A DNA stretch of 12,769 nt from Fidelibacterota bacterium (GTDB lineage Bacteria > Fidelibacterota > UBA8477 > JABMPR01). Under the pieces are notes generated by a model, which saw only the letters and a program-made list of their open reading frames with translations, did no database searches and had not been told where the DNA came from. Made by a program: the position numbers and the translations under genes. Shown here in pieces: positions 6,612 to 12,769 of the stretch; positions within the stretch are counted from its first letter, which is position 1, and every line of letters begins with the position of its first letter. The DNA is taken from contig JAUVKO010000033.1 in the NCBI GenBank assembly GCA_030596225.1, forward strand, positions 1-12,769, read 5' to 3'.

Positions 6612-7629
6612 ACAACGTAAGCGTGATCATCTCAAACTCGCCCAGGATGATGCCTTGAAATTTTCCATCTCTGCTGGATTTGAGCAATGGAGGTTTATCC
6701 ATAATGCTCTTCCGGAACTTGATCTCAAGGAAATCGATACAAGCACCACTTTTCTAGGTAAAACCTTAAAATTTCCACTGTTAATCAGTTCCATGAGTGG
6801 TGGAACACAGGCAAGTTATCAGTTCAATGCAACGCTGGCAGAAGCAGCTGAAAATGTGGGTTGTGCTCTGGGACTGGGCAGTATGAGAACAGCCCTTGAA
6901 GATGAAAGAACCAGAGATAGCTTTCTGATAGCCCGGGAAAAAGCACCCACAGCAGTTATTCTAGCCAATTTGGGTATTGCCCAGATCATTTCTGCTCAAT
7001 CTATGAGTCAAGTGGCAGTGTTTTGTGAAGCGTTACGGGCTGATGGTTTGATCATTCATTTAAATTCACTTCAAGAGGCTTTTCAGCCGGAAGGAGAACC
7101 TGATTTCAGGGGAGCTTTAGCGGTCATTGGACGGTGGGTGCGAGAATTTCCATTACCTATCATTGTGAAAGAGGTAGGTCAGGGGCTTTCTCGCGATGTG
7201 ATCCGACGACTGGAAGAAGTGGGCGTTAAGATCGTTGATATTGCCGGTGCCGGTGGTAGTAACTGGATCTCTATTGAGAGAGAAAGACTTTCCACCGATC
7301 AATCAATACTCAAACGTACAGCCTATGAATTTGCTGATTGGGGTGAACCAACGGCAGAAGTATTGGCTGGATTAACCACAGAAATGACGGTGATTGCCAG
7401 TGGTGGTTTGCAACACCCTCTGGATTTGGCAAAAGCCCTGGCTTTGGGTGCCCATCTTGGGGGACTTGCGGGACCTCTTCTTAAACCGGCTCTAGCCGCC
7501 GATGTGAATCAGCTTGTAGAAACCTTACTGGTCTGGAAAGAGACCCTGAAAATGGTAATGTTTGGTACAGGTGTGGCTACTACCGGGGATTTTGTGGGAA
7601 ACCGCAAGCTACTCAAAGAAATGGCCTGA
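6595..7629 (+). CDS. fni: Type 2 isopentenyl-diphosphate delta-isomerase (FMN-dependent)
   Basis: An FMN- and NAD(P)H-dependent enzyme that interconverts isopentenyl and dimethylallyl diphosphate, the entry to prenyl synthesis. From the TTG at 6595 it has 344 residues, normal for the family. Motifs are RKRDH (8-12), MSGGT (67-71), GLGSMR (93-98), the HLNSLQEAFQPEGE block with the conserved Gln160-Glu161 pair, DIAGAGGSNW (215-224) and the FMN-phosphate segment ASGGL (268-272). The open frame extends upstream to a TTG at 6571. I prefer TTG 6595 because GCGAGG (6583-6588) lies 6 nt before it and family members begin close to this point. No ATG is available. It overlaps the phosphohexomutase by 17 bp and lies 100 bp upstream of a prenyl diphosphate synthase, the next pathway step. 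Confidence 0.93.
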   Translation: MTRDIKQRKRDHLKLAQDDALKFSISAGFEQWRFIHNALPELDLKEIDTSTTFLGKTLKFPLLISSMSGGTQASYQFNATLAEAAENVGCALGLGSMRTALEDERTRDSFLIAREKAPTAVILANLGIAQIISAQSMSQVAVFCEALRADGLIIHLNSLQEAFQPEGEPDFRGALAVIGRWVREFPLPIIVKEVGQGLSRDVIRRLEEVGVKIVDIAGAGGSNWISIERERLSTDQSILKRTAYEFADWGEPTAEVLAGLTTEMTVIASGGLQHPLDLAKALALGAHLGGLAGPLLKPALAADVNQLVETLLVWKETLKMVMFGTGVATTGDFVGNRKLLKEMA

Positions 7630-7669
7630 GAAGCCCAATATTTATATGGTAACAAGGTACATCAAAAAA

Positions 7670-7690
7670 CTTCGTGCCCTTTGCGGTTAA
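7670..7690. repeat. CTTCGTG...CTTTGCGGTTAA repeat fragment
   Basis: This short intergenic sequence shares CTTCGTG and the 12-mer CTTTGCGGTTAA with 12178-12204. It belongs to the same style of interspersed intergenic repeat as the ACCACAGAG copies. It sits 40 bp upstream of the prenyl synthase start codon. Confidence 0.5.
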
Positions 7691-7729
7691 TTAAAAAATA
7701 AGTGTTAGATTAGTATAGGATTGGGGAAT

Positions 7730-8710
7730 ATGAATCAAGAATTGAAACAAAAATTGAATGAATGGCGAGCAACTGTTCGTCATCATTTGACTAACCCCAA
7801 GTTCGCTACAGAGCCTGATTACTTGTTTGAGCCCATGCGTTATGCCCTTAAGGGTGAAGGAAAAATGTTGCGACCGGCTCTCTGTCTGGCGTCAACAGAA
7901 GCTGTTGGTGGTAATTGGAAAGACGCCGTCATGGTGAGTGTAGCTCTTGAAATATTTCACACTTTTACTCTGATTCATGACGATATCATGGATGGAGATG
8001 AGATAAGACGGGGAATTCCAACTGTTCACGCGGCCTATGATCGTGATCGGGCATTGCTCAGTGGCGATACAATGCTCATTTATGTATATCAAATAATTTC
8101 AGAAATTGAAGATGCCAAAATACCACGTTTGTTTCGGGCTTTTAATGATGGAGCCATGGATGTCTGTAAAGGTCAGGGTTGGGATATGCAATTTGAACAG
8201 AGTCCCCATGTTGAACCTGACCAATATGAGATGATGATCGACCTGAAAACCGGTGCACTCATCAAGCTGGCCTGCCAATTAGGCGGTATTGTAGGTGGAG
8301 GTGATGAACAGGCAGTGAATGTCCTATCTCGTTTTGGTCTCCTTCTGGGACGAGTTTTTCAAATGCAGGATGATCTGCTGGAAGTCACATCATCAGCCGA
8401 GACCATGGGGAAGAGTCTAGGCAGTGATATGCTCAATGAGAAGAAGACCTGGATTTGGCTGGACTTAAAAAAGACCCTTAGCGCTACGGAAATGGAGCAA
8501 TGGAAACAAATTCAGAGATCAGATCAGCTTAGCGATGATGACCGGAAGCAAATTCAAACCTGGATGATCGATCATGGCACCATTGAACGTGCCCAAAGAC
8601 TTATCCAGAAATGGATCAATGAAGCAGACCAGATCTTGACATCATCCGACTTCAAAGATACAACAATGTTGAATGCATTAGCCGATATGATTCTTAACCG
8701 TAAACACTGA
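7730..8710 (+). CDS. Trans-polyprenyl diphosphate synthase (farnesyl/geranylgeranyl type)
   Basis: A 326-residue isoprenyl diphosphate synthase that condenses isopentenyl diphosphate onto an allylic primer. Family motifs in order are GEGKMLRP (42-49), the first aspartate-rich motif DDIMD (84-88) followed by RRG, a GQGWDMQFE segment (148-156), KTGAL (173-177), the second aspartate-rich motif FQMQDDLLE (210-218) and GKSLGSDMLNEKKT (227-240). The second motif ends in Glu instead of the usual Asp. Chain length cannot be fixed, but the short spacing and length fit C15-C20 products. ATG 7730 is chosen over the TTG at 7721 because AGGA (7717-7720) is 9 nt upstream of the ATG. It follows the isopentenyl isomerase, so both probably serve quinone, carotenoid or undecaprenyl precursor supply. 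Confidence 0.93.
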   Translation: MNQELKQKLNEWRATVRHHLTNPKFATEPDYLFEPMRYALKGEGKMLRPALCLASTEAVGGNWKDAVMVSVALEIFHTFTLIHDDIMDGDEIRRGIPTVHAAYDRDRALLSGDTMLIYVYQIISEIEDAKIPRLFRAFNDGAMDVCKGQGWDMQFEQSPHVEPDQYEMMIDLKTGALIKLACQLGGIVGGGDEQAVNVLSRFGLLLGRVFQMQDDLLEVTSSAETMGKSLGSDMLNEKKTWIWLDLKKTLSATEMEQWKQIQRSDQLSDDDRKQIQTWMIDHGTIERAQRLIQKWINEADQILTSSDFKDTTMLNALADMILNRKH

Positions 8711-8774
8711 TAAACGCTCAAAAGCACCAAATATCACATTTCCACAAAATTAGCTATTTTCAAGCTGTGAGTAA

Positions 8775-8804
8775 TTGACATGCACCGGTGTGTGATTGTA
8801 TGTT
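8775..8804 (+). promoter_or_regulatory. Sigma70-like promoter of the bifunctional nuclease gene
   Basis: TTGACA (8775-8780, a perfect -35 match) is separated by 18 bp from TATGTT (8799-8804, four of six matches to the -10 consensus). The spacer holds the palindrome CACCGGTG. Initiation would fall about position 8811, leaving an RNA leader of roughly 9 nt before the ATG at 8820. Confidence 0.5.
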
Positions 8805-8819
8805 TATCCCGGTATTAAG

Positions 8820-9413
8820 ATGATCGAAGTTACCGTTAAGAATATCCTCTTTTTTTCCCGGGCAGATGATCCTGGATATACCCTCTTTCTGCAACCCCTT
8901 GAGGAAGAATCACGCAGTTTGCCTATTGTTATAGGGCAATTTGAGGCTCAGGCTATTGCTATGGCTATTGAGGGAATCAAACTTGACCGACCCATGGCTC
9001 ATGATCTTTTATCTACAGTGATCAATTCATTGACTGATGGTTTGGAAAGTGTGGTAATCAACGATCTTAAAGAAGGCACCTTTTATGCCCAACTTAATAT
9101 TCGTAGTGGTGAAACGTTTGAAACGATTGATGCCAGACCCAGTGATGCTATAGCTCTCGCTCTGCGAGCACGCATACCTATTCGTGTTGCTAAGCAGGTT
9201 TTTGATACCGCTTCTGTGCCCATTCTCCTCTCTGAGAGTAAGGAGCAGGAGTTCAAGCCAAGCTTAACTGAGAATGTTCGTGAGATTACCAGAAGAGCAG
9301 AGTTACGTTTTGATCTGGAGAGAGATTTGCGTGAGGCTGTTTCCCAAGAGGATTATGAGCTAGCTGTCAAGATTCGAGATCGTCTTCATACTTTATCCGA
9401 TCAAAATTCCTGA
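8820..9413 (+). CDS. Bifunctional nuclease family protein (DUF151) with UVR motif
   Basis: A 197-residue protein. The N-terminal BFN/DUF151 domain (about 1-140) shows the typical opening MIEVTVKNI, then LPIVIGQFEAQAIAMAIEG, RPMAHDLL and DARPSDAIALALRARIPI. The C-terminal about 35 residues form a UVR motif (LREAVSQEDYELAVKIRDRL), the helical hairpin found in UvrB/UvrC. The two-domain form is common in bacteria. DNase/RNase activity was described for plant members, but bacterial roles are poorly defined. I choose ATG 8820 over the TTG at 8796 because family proteins begin at this Met and the TTG lies in the promoter. There is no Shine-Dalgarno sequence. Its stop is only 3 bp from the stop of the convergent CcmH-like gene, with no obvious terminator between. 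Confidence 0.9.
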   Translation: MIEVTVKNILFFSRADDPGYTLFLQPLEEESRSLPIVIGQFEAQAIAMAIEGIKLDRPMAHDLLSTVINSLTDGLESVVINDLKEGTFYAQLNIRSGETFETIDARPSDAIALALRARIPIRVAKQVFDTASVPILLSESKEQEFKPSLTENVREITRRAELRFDLERDLREAVSQEDYELAVKIRDRLHTLSDQNS

Positions 9414-9416
9414 ATT

Positions 9417-9920
9417 TTAGTTCAGATCAGAAAGTTCTGACTCGATCTTATGTAGAGTATCGTCCGAAATCGTTTCCAGGGGTTTTTGATTCTCTTTTTG
9501 GAATCTGAGTTTTTTAACGGCTAAAGCTAGTAACACAAGTCCAATAATCGCAAAACCAACTACCATCAAATAGGAAACCCGACCAACTGTTTCACTGGCT
9601 TTAGGTGATGCCAGGATGCGATTTCCATAGGGTGTCCCGGTTCGAGGATCAATACTATTTCTGAAATGATCCAAGACCTCGTCTATTGTCTTGCCCTCAA
9701 TCAGCAGCCGACGGATGGTAATCTTGGCTTCCTCAGTGCGTTGATTCTTTCCGTGCATGTAGATGGGACCACCGAAACAGCAGGTTGCCATCAGGTTCTT
9801 TTCCAGATAGATAGCCTGTTCTTTTTGCTCGGCAGTTAGTTTTTTATTATAGAATTCATAGTTTTGAGCACTTGTGAGGCTCACAAACACCAGCAGAAGA
9901 ATCATTATCATAGTTTTCAT
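9417..9920 (-). CDS. CcmH-like cytochrome c biogenesis protein, CC variant
   Basis: A 167-residue secreted, membrane-anchored protein. It has a signal peptide (1-18, ending LTSA), a helical domain (about 25-105) and one C-terminal membrane segment (about 115-135) with a cytoplasmic tail. The pattern resembles the CcmH/CycL/NrfF family, which reduces or holds apocytochrome c before haem attachment: a redox motif, then IRRLLIEGKTIDEVLDHF, then TPYGNRILASP. The usual LRCxxC motif is replaced by ATCCFGG (45-51), with adjacent Cys47-Cys48 followed by His56. I recall similar CC forms in other phyla, but the function of the adjacent pair is unclear. No other ccm genes are in the window. It starts at ATG (9918-9920) without a visible Shine-Dalgarno sequence and diverges from the kinase gene. 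Confidence 0.75.
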   Translation of the reverse strand: MKTMIMILLLVFVSLTSAQNYEFYNKKLTAEQKEQAIYLEKNLMATCCFGGPIYMHGKNQRTEEAKITIRRLLIEGKTIDEVLDHFRNSIDPRTGTPYGNRILASPKASETVGRVSYLMVVGFAIIGLVLLALAVKKLRFQKENQKPLETISDDTLHKIESELSDLN

Positions 9921-10023
9921 GATGGGAATCTAGACAAGAAAATAGCGTTCTCAATGGAAAATGATTGGAGGAACAATGATTCCAGAGCATTTTTAACGGA
10001 TGAAGTCATACAAACCACTGAAT

Positions 10024-10029
10024 AAGGAG
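10024..10029 (+). promoter_or_regulatory. Strong ribosome binding site of the PfkB kinase
   Basis: AAGGAG lies 5 nt before the ATG at 10035, near the Shine-Dalgarno optimum. It fixes the start of the kinase gene. Confidence 0.7.
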
Positions 10030-10034
10030 TCACC

Positions 10035-10934
10035 ATGTCCCTGGTCATTGTCGGGTCTCTAGCCCTGGACACTATTGAAGCACCTGCCGGCTCAGTCTCT
10101 GATGTTCCGGGTGGATCCACCAGTTATTGCTCACTTGCGGCAAGCTACTTTACCAACCCCCACATTGTTGGTGTTGTTGGTGAGGATTTCCCGGATTCAG
10201 TTATTGCACTCTTTAAAGATCACCACATCAATCTTGAGGGGCTCGTTGTTGAACCGGGAAAAACTTTTCGCTGGGGAGGACGCTATGCTAAGAATTTGGA
10301 TGACCGCACCACCTTATTTACTGACCTGAATGTGTTTGAAACCTTCGATCCCATCCTGCCTGAGACTTACAGAAATGCATCCCATGTTCTTCTCGCAAAT
10401 ATTCATCCCGGCTTGCAGCACAAAGTTCTGGATCAACTGGAATCAGAGGCCTTTATCGTTCTGGATACCATGAACTTGTGGATTGAGACAGCCGGTGATG
10501 AGCTTATGACACTTATAAAGCGGGTCAATATGCTGGTGATCAATGATGAAGAAGCCCGTATGCTTACCGGTGAACGTAATTATGGCAAAGCTGCTCAAAA
10601 ACTGAAGGAAATGGGACCGGAATGGATTGTGATCAAGAAGGGTCAACACGGCGCCCTGCTTTTTCATGAGAATCAGGTGTTTACGGTGCCGGGACTCATT
10701 TTAGATGAAGTGCGTGACCCCACGGGGGCTGGCGATACCTTTGTTGGCGCACTGATCGGATATCTGACTCAATCCAGAGATCATTCCTTTGATAATATTA
10801 AGCTGGCTGTAGTCTTTGGTTCTGTTCTGGCTTCTTTTTGTGTAGTGGATTTCTCAGTGGATGGCATCACCTATCTTGAAAAAGCCGATCTGGATGAACG
10901 CTATGACGAATTTGTAATTATGAGTCAGTTTTAA
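10035..10934 (+). CDS. PfkB family carbohydrate/nucleoside kinase
   Basis: A 299-residue ribokinase-fold kinase. Signature 1 is reduced to VPGGSTSYCSLAAS (24-37), where the di-glycine contacts substrate, followed by VGVVGEDF (46-52). Signature 2 is RDPTGAGDTFVGAL (227-240), with catalytic base Asp234 and the GAGD anion hole (231-234). INDEEARMLTG (169-179) and VIKKGQHGALLF (199-210) are typical nucleotide-side elements. The substrate may be a sugar, sugar phosphate or nucleoside and cannot be assigned. Length is normal. The ATG has a good Shine-Dalgarno sequence. It diverges from the CcmH-like gene and is followed after 6 bp by a lipoprotein hydrolase, so the two are probably co-transcribed, though no functional link is obvious. 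Confidence 0.9.
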   Translation: MSLVIVGSLALDTIEAPAGSVSDVPGGSTSYCSLAASYFTNPHIVGVVGEDFPDSVIALFKDHHINLEGLVVEPGKTFRWGGRYAKNLDDRTTLFTDLNVFETFDPILPETYRNASHVLLANIHPGLQHKVLDQLESEAFIVLDTMNLWIETAGDELMTLIKRVNMLVINDEEARMLTGERNYGKAAQKLKEMGPEWIVIKKGQHGALLFHENQVFTVPGLILDEVRDPTGAGDTFVGALIGYLTQSRDHSFDNIKLAVVFGSVLASFCVVDFSVDGITYLEKADLDERYDEFVIMSQF

Positions 10935-10940
10935 ACAATT

Positions 10941-12158
10941 ATGAAAAAAGCACAATTCAAATGGACACTTCTAATCCTGATCCCTCTATTCTGGATTATT
11001 TCCTGTGAAACTGAAGCAACTGATGAACCCATTATTGACCCCTGTAATCCAAGTGATGTTGCCGGAGAATTGCTGGAGGCAACTTACTTTCTGACCTTTA
11101 CTCCTGAAGAGGTCCAGGCCATTCTCAATTATTACGGTGCGCCCATAGGACTTGAGCTGGACTATACTGTTGATGCTTACCGCGTGTCCTATCGTACCCT
11201 GGACAAGCACGATGAGCTAAGCAAAGTTTCGGGCTTGATGCTTATTCCCCAAGGTCTTGACACACTTGATCTAATGAGTGTTCAACATGGGACAGTCTTT
11301 GAGCGTGACGAGGTAGGCTCTGTGCATCCCTATTTCACTGCAGAGGGTCTTATCACTGCAATGAACGGATATTTGGTTGTGGTCCCTGATTATCTAGGTC
11401 TTGGAGATTCCCAACTCCTGCATCCTTATTTACATGCTGGTTTGTCAGCCAATGCGGTTATTGATATGCTTAGAGCAGCACAGATTTACGCCTGCCAAAA
11501 TGAAATGACATTAAGTGATAAGCTTTTTCTGGCGGGATATTCAGAAGGTGGCTTTATAACGCTGGCCACGCACAAGATAATTGAGGCGGAATATGCTGAT
11601 GAATTTCAGTTGACAGCAGTGGCTCCCATGGCTGGTCCCTATGATCTTTTAGGGACAACCAGAAACCTTTTGAATCGAAGCACTTATGCAAATCCTGGCT
11701 ATATCGCATATATCGTTGTGGCTTATAATGATATCTATGAATGGAACCGTCTTGGTGAAATATTCCGGGAACCATACGCAAGCAGAATCCCAGGTCTTTT
11801 TGATGGGAATCACATTAGCTCCGAGATTAATGCTCAACTCACTACTAACATTGACTCCCTCCTGACATCAGAATTTAAAGCTTCATTTATTGCAGGTGAA
11901 GAAACTCAACTTGAAACAGCTCTTCTTGAAAACTCGTTACTGGATTGGGGACCCATTGCCCCCGTTCGACTGTTTCACGGGACTTCAGACTCAACGGTTT
12001 TCTATGAGAATTCGGTCAGTGCTTTTGAGAGCATGCAGACTAATGGCGGTTTGAGTGTGGATCTGGTCCCCCTGGCAGGTGCAAATCATGAAACAGCAGC
12101 TTTACCTGCATATTATCTGGCATTGGAGTGGTTTGACAGTCTGAGGACCAGCTATTGA
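10941..12158 (+). CDS. Lipoprotein alpha/beta hydrolase (secretory-lipase-like)
   Basis: A 405-residue predicted lipoprotein. The signal peptide (1-21) ends in Ile-Ile-Ser with Cys22 as the lipidated residue. The mature protein is an alpha/beta hydrolase. Nucleophile Ser201 lies in GYSEGG (199-204), a likely acid is Asp350 in HGTSDSTV (346-353), and a likely His is His383 in GANHET (380-385). VVVPDYLGLGDS (146-157) follows a candidate oxyanion strand near QHGT (115-118). The overall pattern (PDYLGLG, GYSEGG, late HGxxD) resembles secretory lipases and related esterases. A large insertion between the nucleophile and the acid (about 230-340) probably forms a lid. The substrate is unknown. Asp23 is absent after the lipid Cys (Glu instead), so in an E. 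coli-like sorting scheme it would go to the outer membrane. It follows the kinase by 6 bp with no clear Shine-Dalgarno sequence. Confidence 0.88.
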   Translation: MKKAQFKWTLLILIPLFWIISCETEATDEPIIDPCNPSDVAGELLEATYFLTFTPEEVQAILNYYGAPIGLELDYTVDAYRVSYRTLDKHDELSKVSGLMLIPQGLDTLDLMSVQHGTVFERDEVGSVHPYFTAEGLITAMNGYLVVVPDYLGLGDSQLLHPYLHAGLSANAVIDMLRAAQIYACQNEMTLSDKLFLAGYSEGGFITLATHKIIEAEYADEFQLTAVAPMAGPYDLLGTTRNLLNRSTYANPGYIAYIVVAYNDIYEWNRLGEIFREPYASRIPGLFDGNHISSEINAQLTTNIDSLLTSEFKASFIAGEETQLETALLENSLLDWGPIAPVRLFHGTSDSTVFYENSVSAFESMQTNGGLSVDLVPLAGANHETAALPAYYLALEWFDSLRTSY

Positions 12159-12177
12159 TGATAGCGGATTAGTATTG

Positions 12178-12204
12178 CTTCGTGGATATGTTCTTTGCGG
12201 TTAA
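12178..12204. repeat. CTTCGTG...CTTTGCGGTTAA repeat fragment
   Basis: This copy shares CTTCGTG and the 12-mer CTTTGCGGTTAA with 7670-7690, with 6 more bases between the two parts. It lies 20 bp after the stop codon of the lipoprotein hydrolase. Confidence 0.5.
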
Positions 12205-12333
12205 ATATTTGTTACAAAGATATTTTTAAAAAATAAGACAAACTGGTTTAATATTTGCTCCGAGCAATCATGAATGTTCAACATCAGTTAGTAAAAAATT
12301 TAATGGGTGTTGAGCCTTCATACTGGAAATTGA

Positions 12334-12435
12334 GTTAAAGGAGTTGATATTTACTCAGTGATTGACCAACAATCGAAACGGAAGTTATTATTAGCAACGG
12401 ATATATTCGGGTTAATACCCGGGAGACATCCATAA
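12334..12435 (+). pseudogene. Possible truncated start of a hydrolase gene
   Basis: A plus-strand frame after a TGA at 12331 reads into SKRKLLLATDIFGLIPG (with GTG at 12358 as a possible start) and stops at TAA (12433-12435). An AAAGGAG (12337-12343) precedes it. The LLLATDIFGL segment resembles the first beta strand and loop of dienelactone-hydrolase-like alpha/beta hydrolases. The frame ends exactly where the hairpin-rich element begins, as if the rest of the gene was lost or displaced. At about 25 codons the homology is only suggestive. Confidence 0.3.
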
Positions 12436-12522
12436 CCCGTCTTCGCTCAATGAGCTTCACTGCGGTTATACGCTCGTGTTTTTGGGCGAAAAATCGCGCC
12501 GAAGTCCCAACGAAATAGTTGG
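12408..12522. repeat. Hairpin-rich GC-richer intergenic element
   Basis: Several short inverted repeats are packed in 115 bp: CGGGT-TAAT-ACCCG (12408-12421), ATAACC (12432-12437) with GGTTAT (12464-12469) enclosing GCTC-AAT-GAGC, a GGCGA/TCGC stem at about 12485-12499, and CCAAC-GAAATA-GTTGG (12507-12522). Composition differs from the A/T-rich sequence just upstream. It could be a mobile repeat remnant or the structured 5' leader of the cytochrome b gene that follows. Confidence 0.45.
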
Positions 12523-12558
12523 AATAAAGGCGGATAAACATAGATCGGAGCTGGTATC

Positions 12559-12769
12559 ATGACAGGTATTGATACTGAACTGTACCCGAAAGCAGAAACT
12601 CGACACAGCCAAAAGAGCAGCGCTTTCAAAAAGCCAAGAGAGCACTTCTTGATGAGCGCATCAGCGGTCTCACCGGAGCCTTCCTGGCCTTCTTTATTCT
12701 GGGTCATCTTGTACTGGAAAGCAGTATCCTGGTGAGTGCAAAACTATATGAAGATATCGCTTATTTTAT
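12559..12769 (+). CDS. Fumarate reductase/succinate dehydrogenase cytochrome b subunit, 5' part, frame shifted
   Basis: The right edge encodes, from 12651, DERISGLTGAFLAFFILGH followed by a VLESSILVSAKLYEDIAYF-type continuation. This matches the N-terminal membrane helix of the dihaem cytochrome b subunit of Wolinella-type quinol:fumarate reductases and related succinate dehydrogenases. The His at 12705-12707 sits in the GHxxxxSxILxS context of the first axial haem ligand. This frame is open back only to a TGA at 12576-12578 and has no ATG, GTG or TTG start. The best start is ATG 12559 with GGAG (12547-12550) 8 nt upstream, but it lies in another frame. A single indel between about 12579 and 12650, real or a sequencing error, would join them. 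The gene is cut by the window edge; iron-sulfur and flavoprotein subunits should follow. Confidence 0.7.

Larger units (their letters stand above)
12159..12558. other. Intergenic region with repeats, gene fragment and hairpin element
   Basis: About 400 bp without an intact gene. It holds a CTTTGCGGTTAA repeat fragment (12178-12204), an A/T-rich segment, a short truncated hydrolase-like frame (12334-12435), a hairpin-rich GC-richer element (12408-12522) and the ribosome binding site of the last gene. The open frames on the minus strand here do not resemble known proteins. Confidence 0.6.

Noticed and set aside
8796..8819. TTG start giving 8 extra residues on the BFN protein
   Set aside because: The TTG overlaps the probable -10 box, and family proteins begin at the Met encoded at 8820.
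9954..10025. 23-codon open frame just upstream of the PfkB kinase, ending at its ribosome binding site
   Set aside because: A leader peptide was considered, but there is no ribosome binding site, no regulatory codon run and no attenuator hairpin.
12335..12707. Two minus-strand open frames in the right-hand intergenic region
   Set aside because: They run antisense to the hairpin element and to the recognisable cytochrome b helix and show no family motif.

Overview
The window looks like a chromosomal segment of a Gram-negative bacterium of moderate to low GC. An LptF/LptG-type lipopolysaccharide-export permease, lipoboxes and MurQ imply an outer membrane and peptidoglycan. The gene content (type 2 isopentenyl-diphosphate isomerase, a Wolinella-like fumarate reductase/succinate dehydrogenase cytochrome b, a CC-type CcmH variant) and the ACCACAGAG-type intergenic repeats would fit an FCB-group lineage such as Candidatus Marinimicrobia. 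That placement is inference only.

Layout. Positions 1-287 hold no gene but contain inverted repeats and terminator-like hairpins. Positions 288-2591 (minus strand) hold a two-gene unit: a CNNM/CorC-HlyC membrane protein followed by an LptF/LptG permease. Positions 2592-3377 are a decayed intergenic region with a nested repeat, a broken small lipoprotein gene and a 7-bp tandem repeat. Positions 3378-4981 (plus) hold a double carboxymuconolactone-decarboxylase-like protein and MurQ. After a 253-bp gap bounded by inverted repeat copies, 5235-7629 (plus) hold a phosphomannomutase/phosphoglucomutase overlapping a type 2 IPP isomerase. A trans-polyprenyl diphosphate synthase follows at 7730-8710, then a bifunctional-nuclease-family protein at 8820-9413. 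A CcmH-like gene lies tail to tail with it on the minus strand (9417-9920). Diverging from that is a PfkB-type sugar/nucleoside kinase with a lipoprotein alpha/beta hydrolase 6 bp behind it (10035-12158). The last 600 bp hold repeats, a short truncated hydrolase-like fragment, a hairpin-rich GC-richer element and the 5' end of a fumarate reductase/succinate dehydrogenase cytochrome b gene, whose reading frame appears shifted.

How the genes work together. Most are housekeeping genes for envelope and isoprenoid biology: LPS export, muramic-acid recycling, hexose-phosphate interconversion, IPP/DMAPP isomerisation and prenyl chain elongation. The isomerase and prenyl synthase are consecutive steps of one pathway. 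CcmH and the cytochrome b subunit point to c-type cytochromes and a quinone-linked respiratory chain. I see no phage, defence, CRISPR or secondary-metabolite system, and no convincing new multi-gene system. The points that merit a second look are the broken genes, the layered intergenic repeats, the variant CcmH motif and some start-site oddities.
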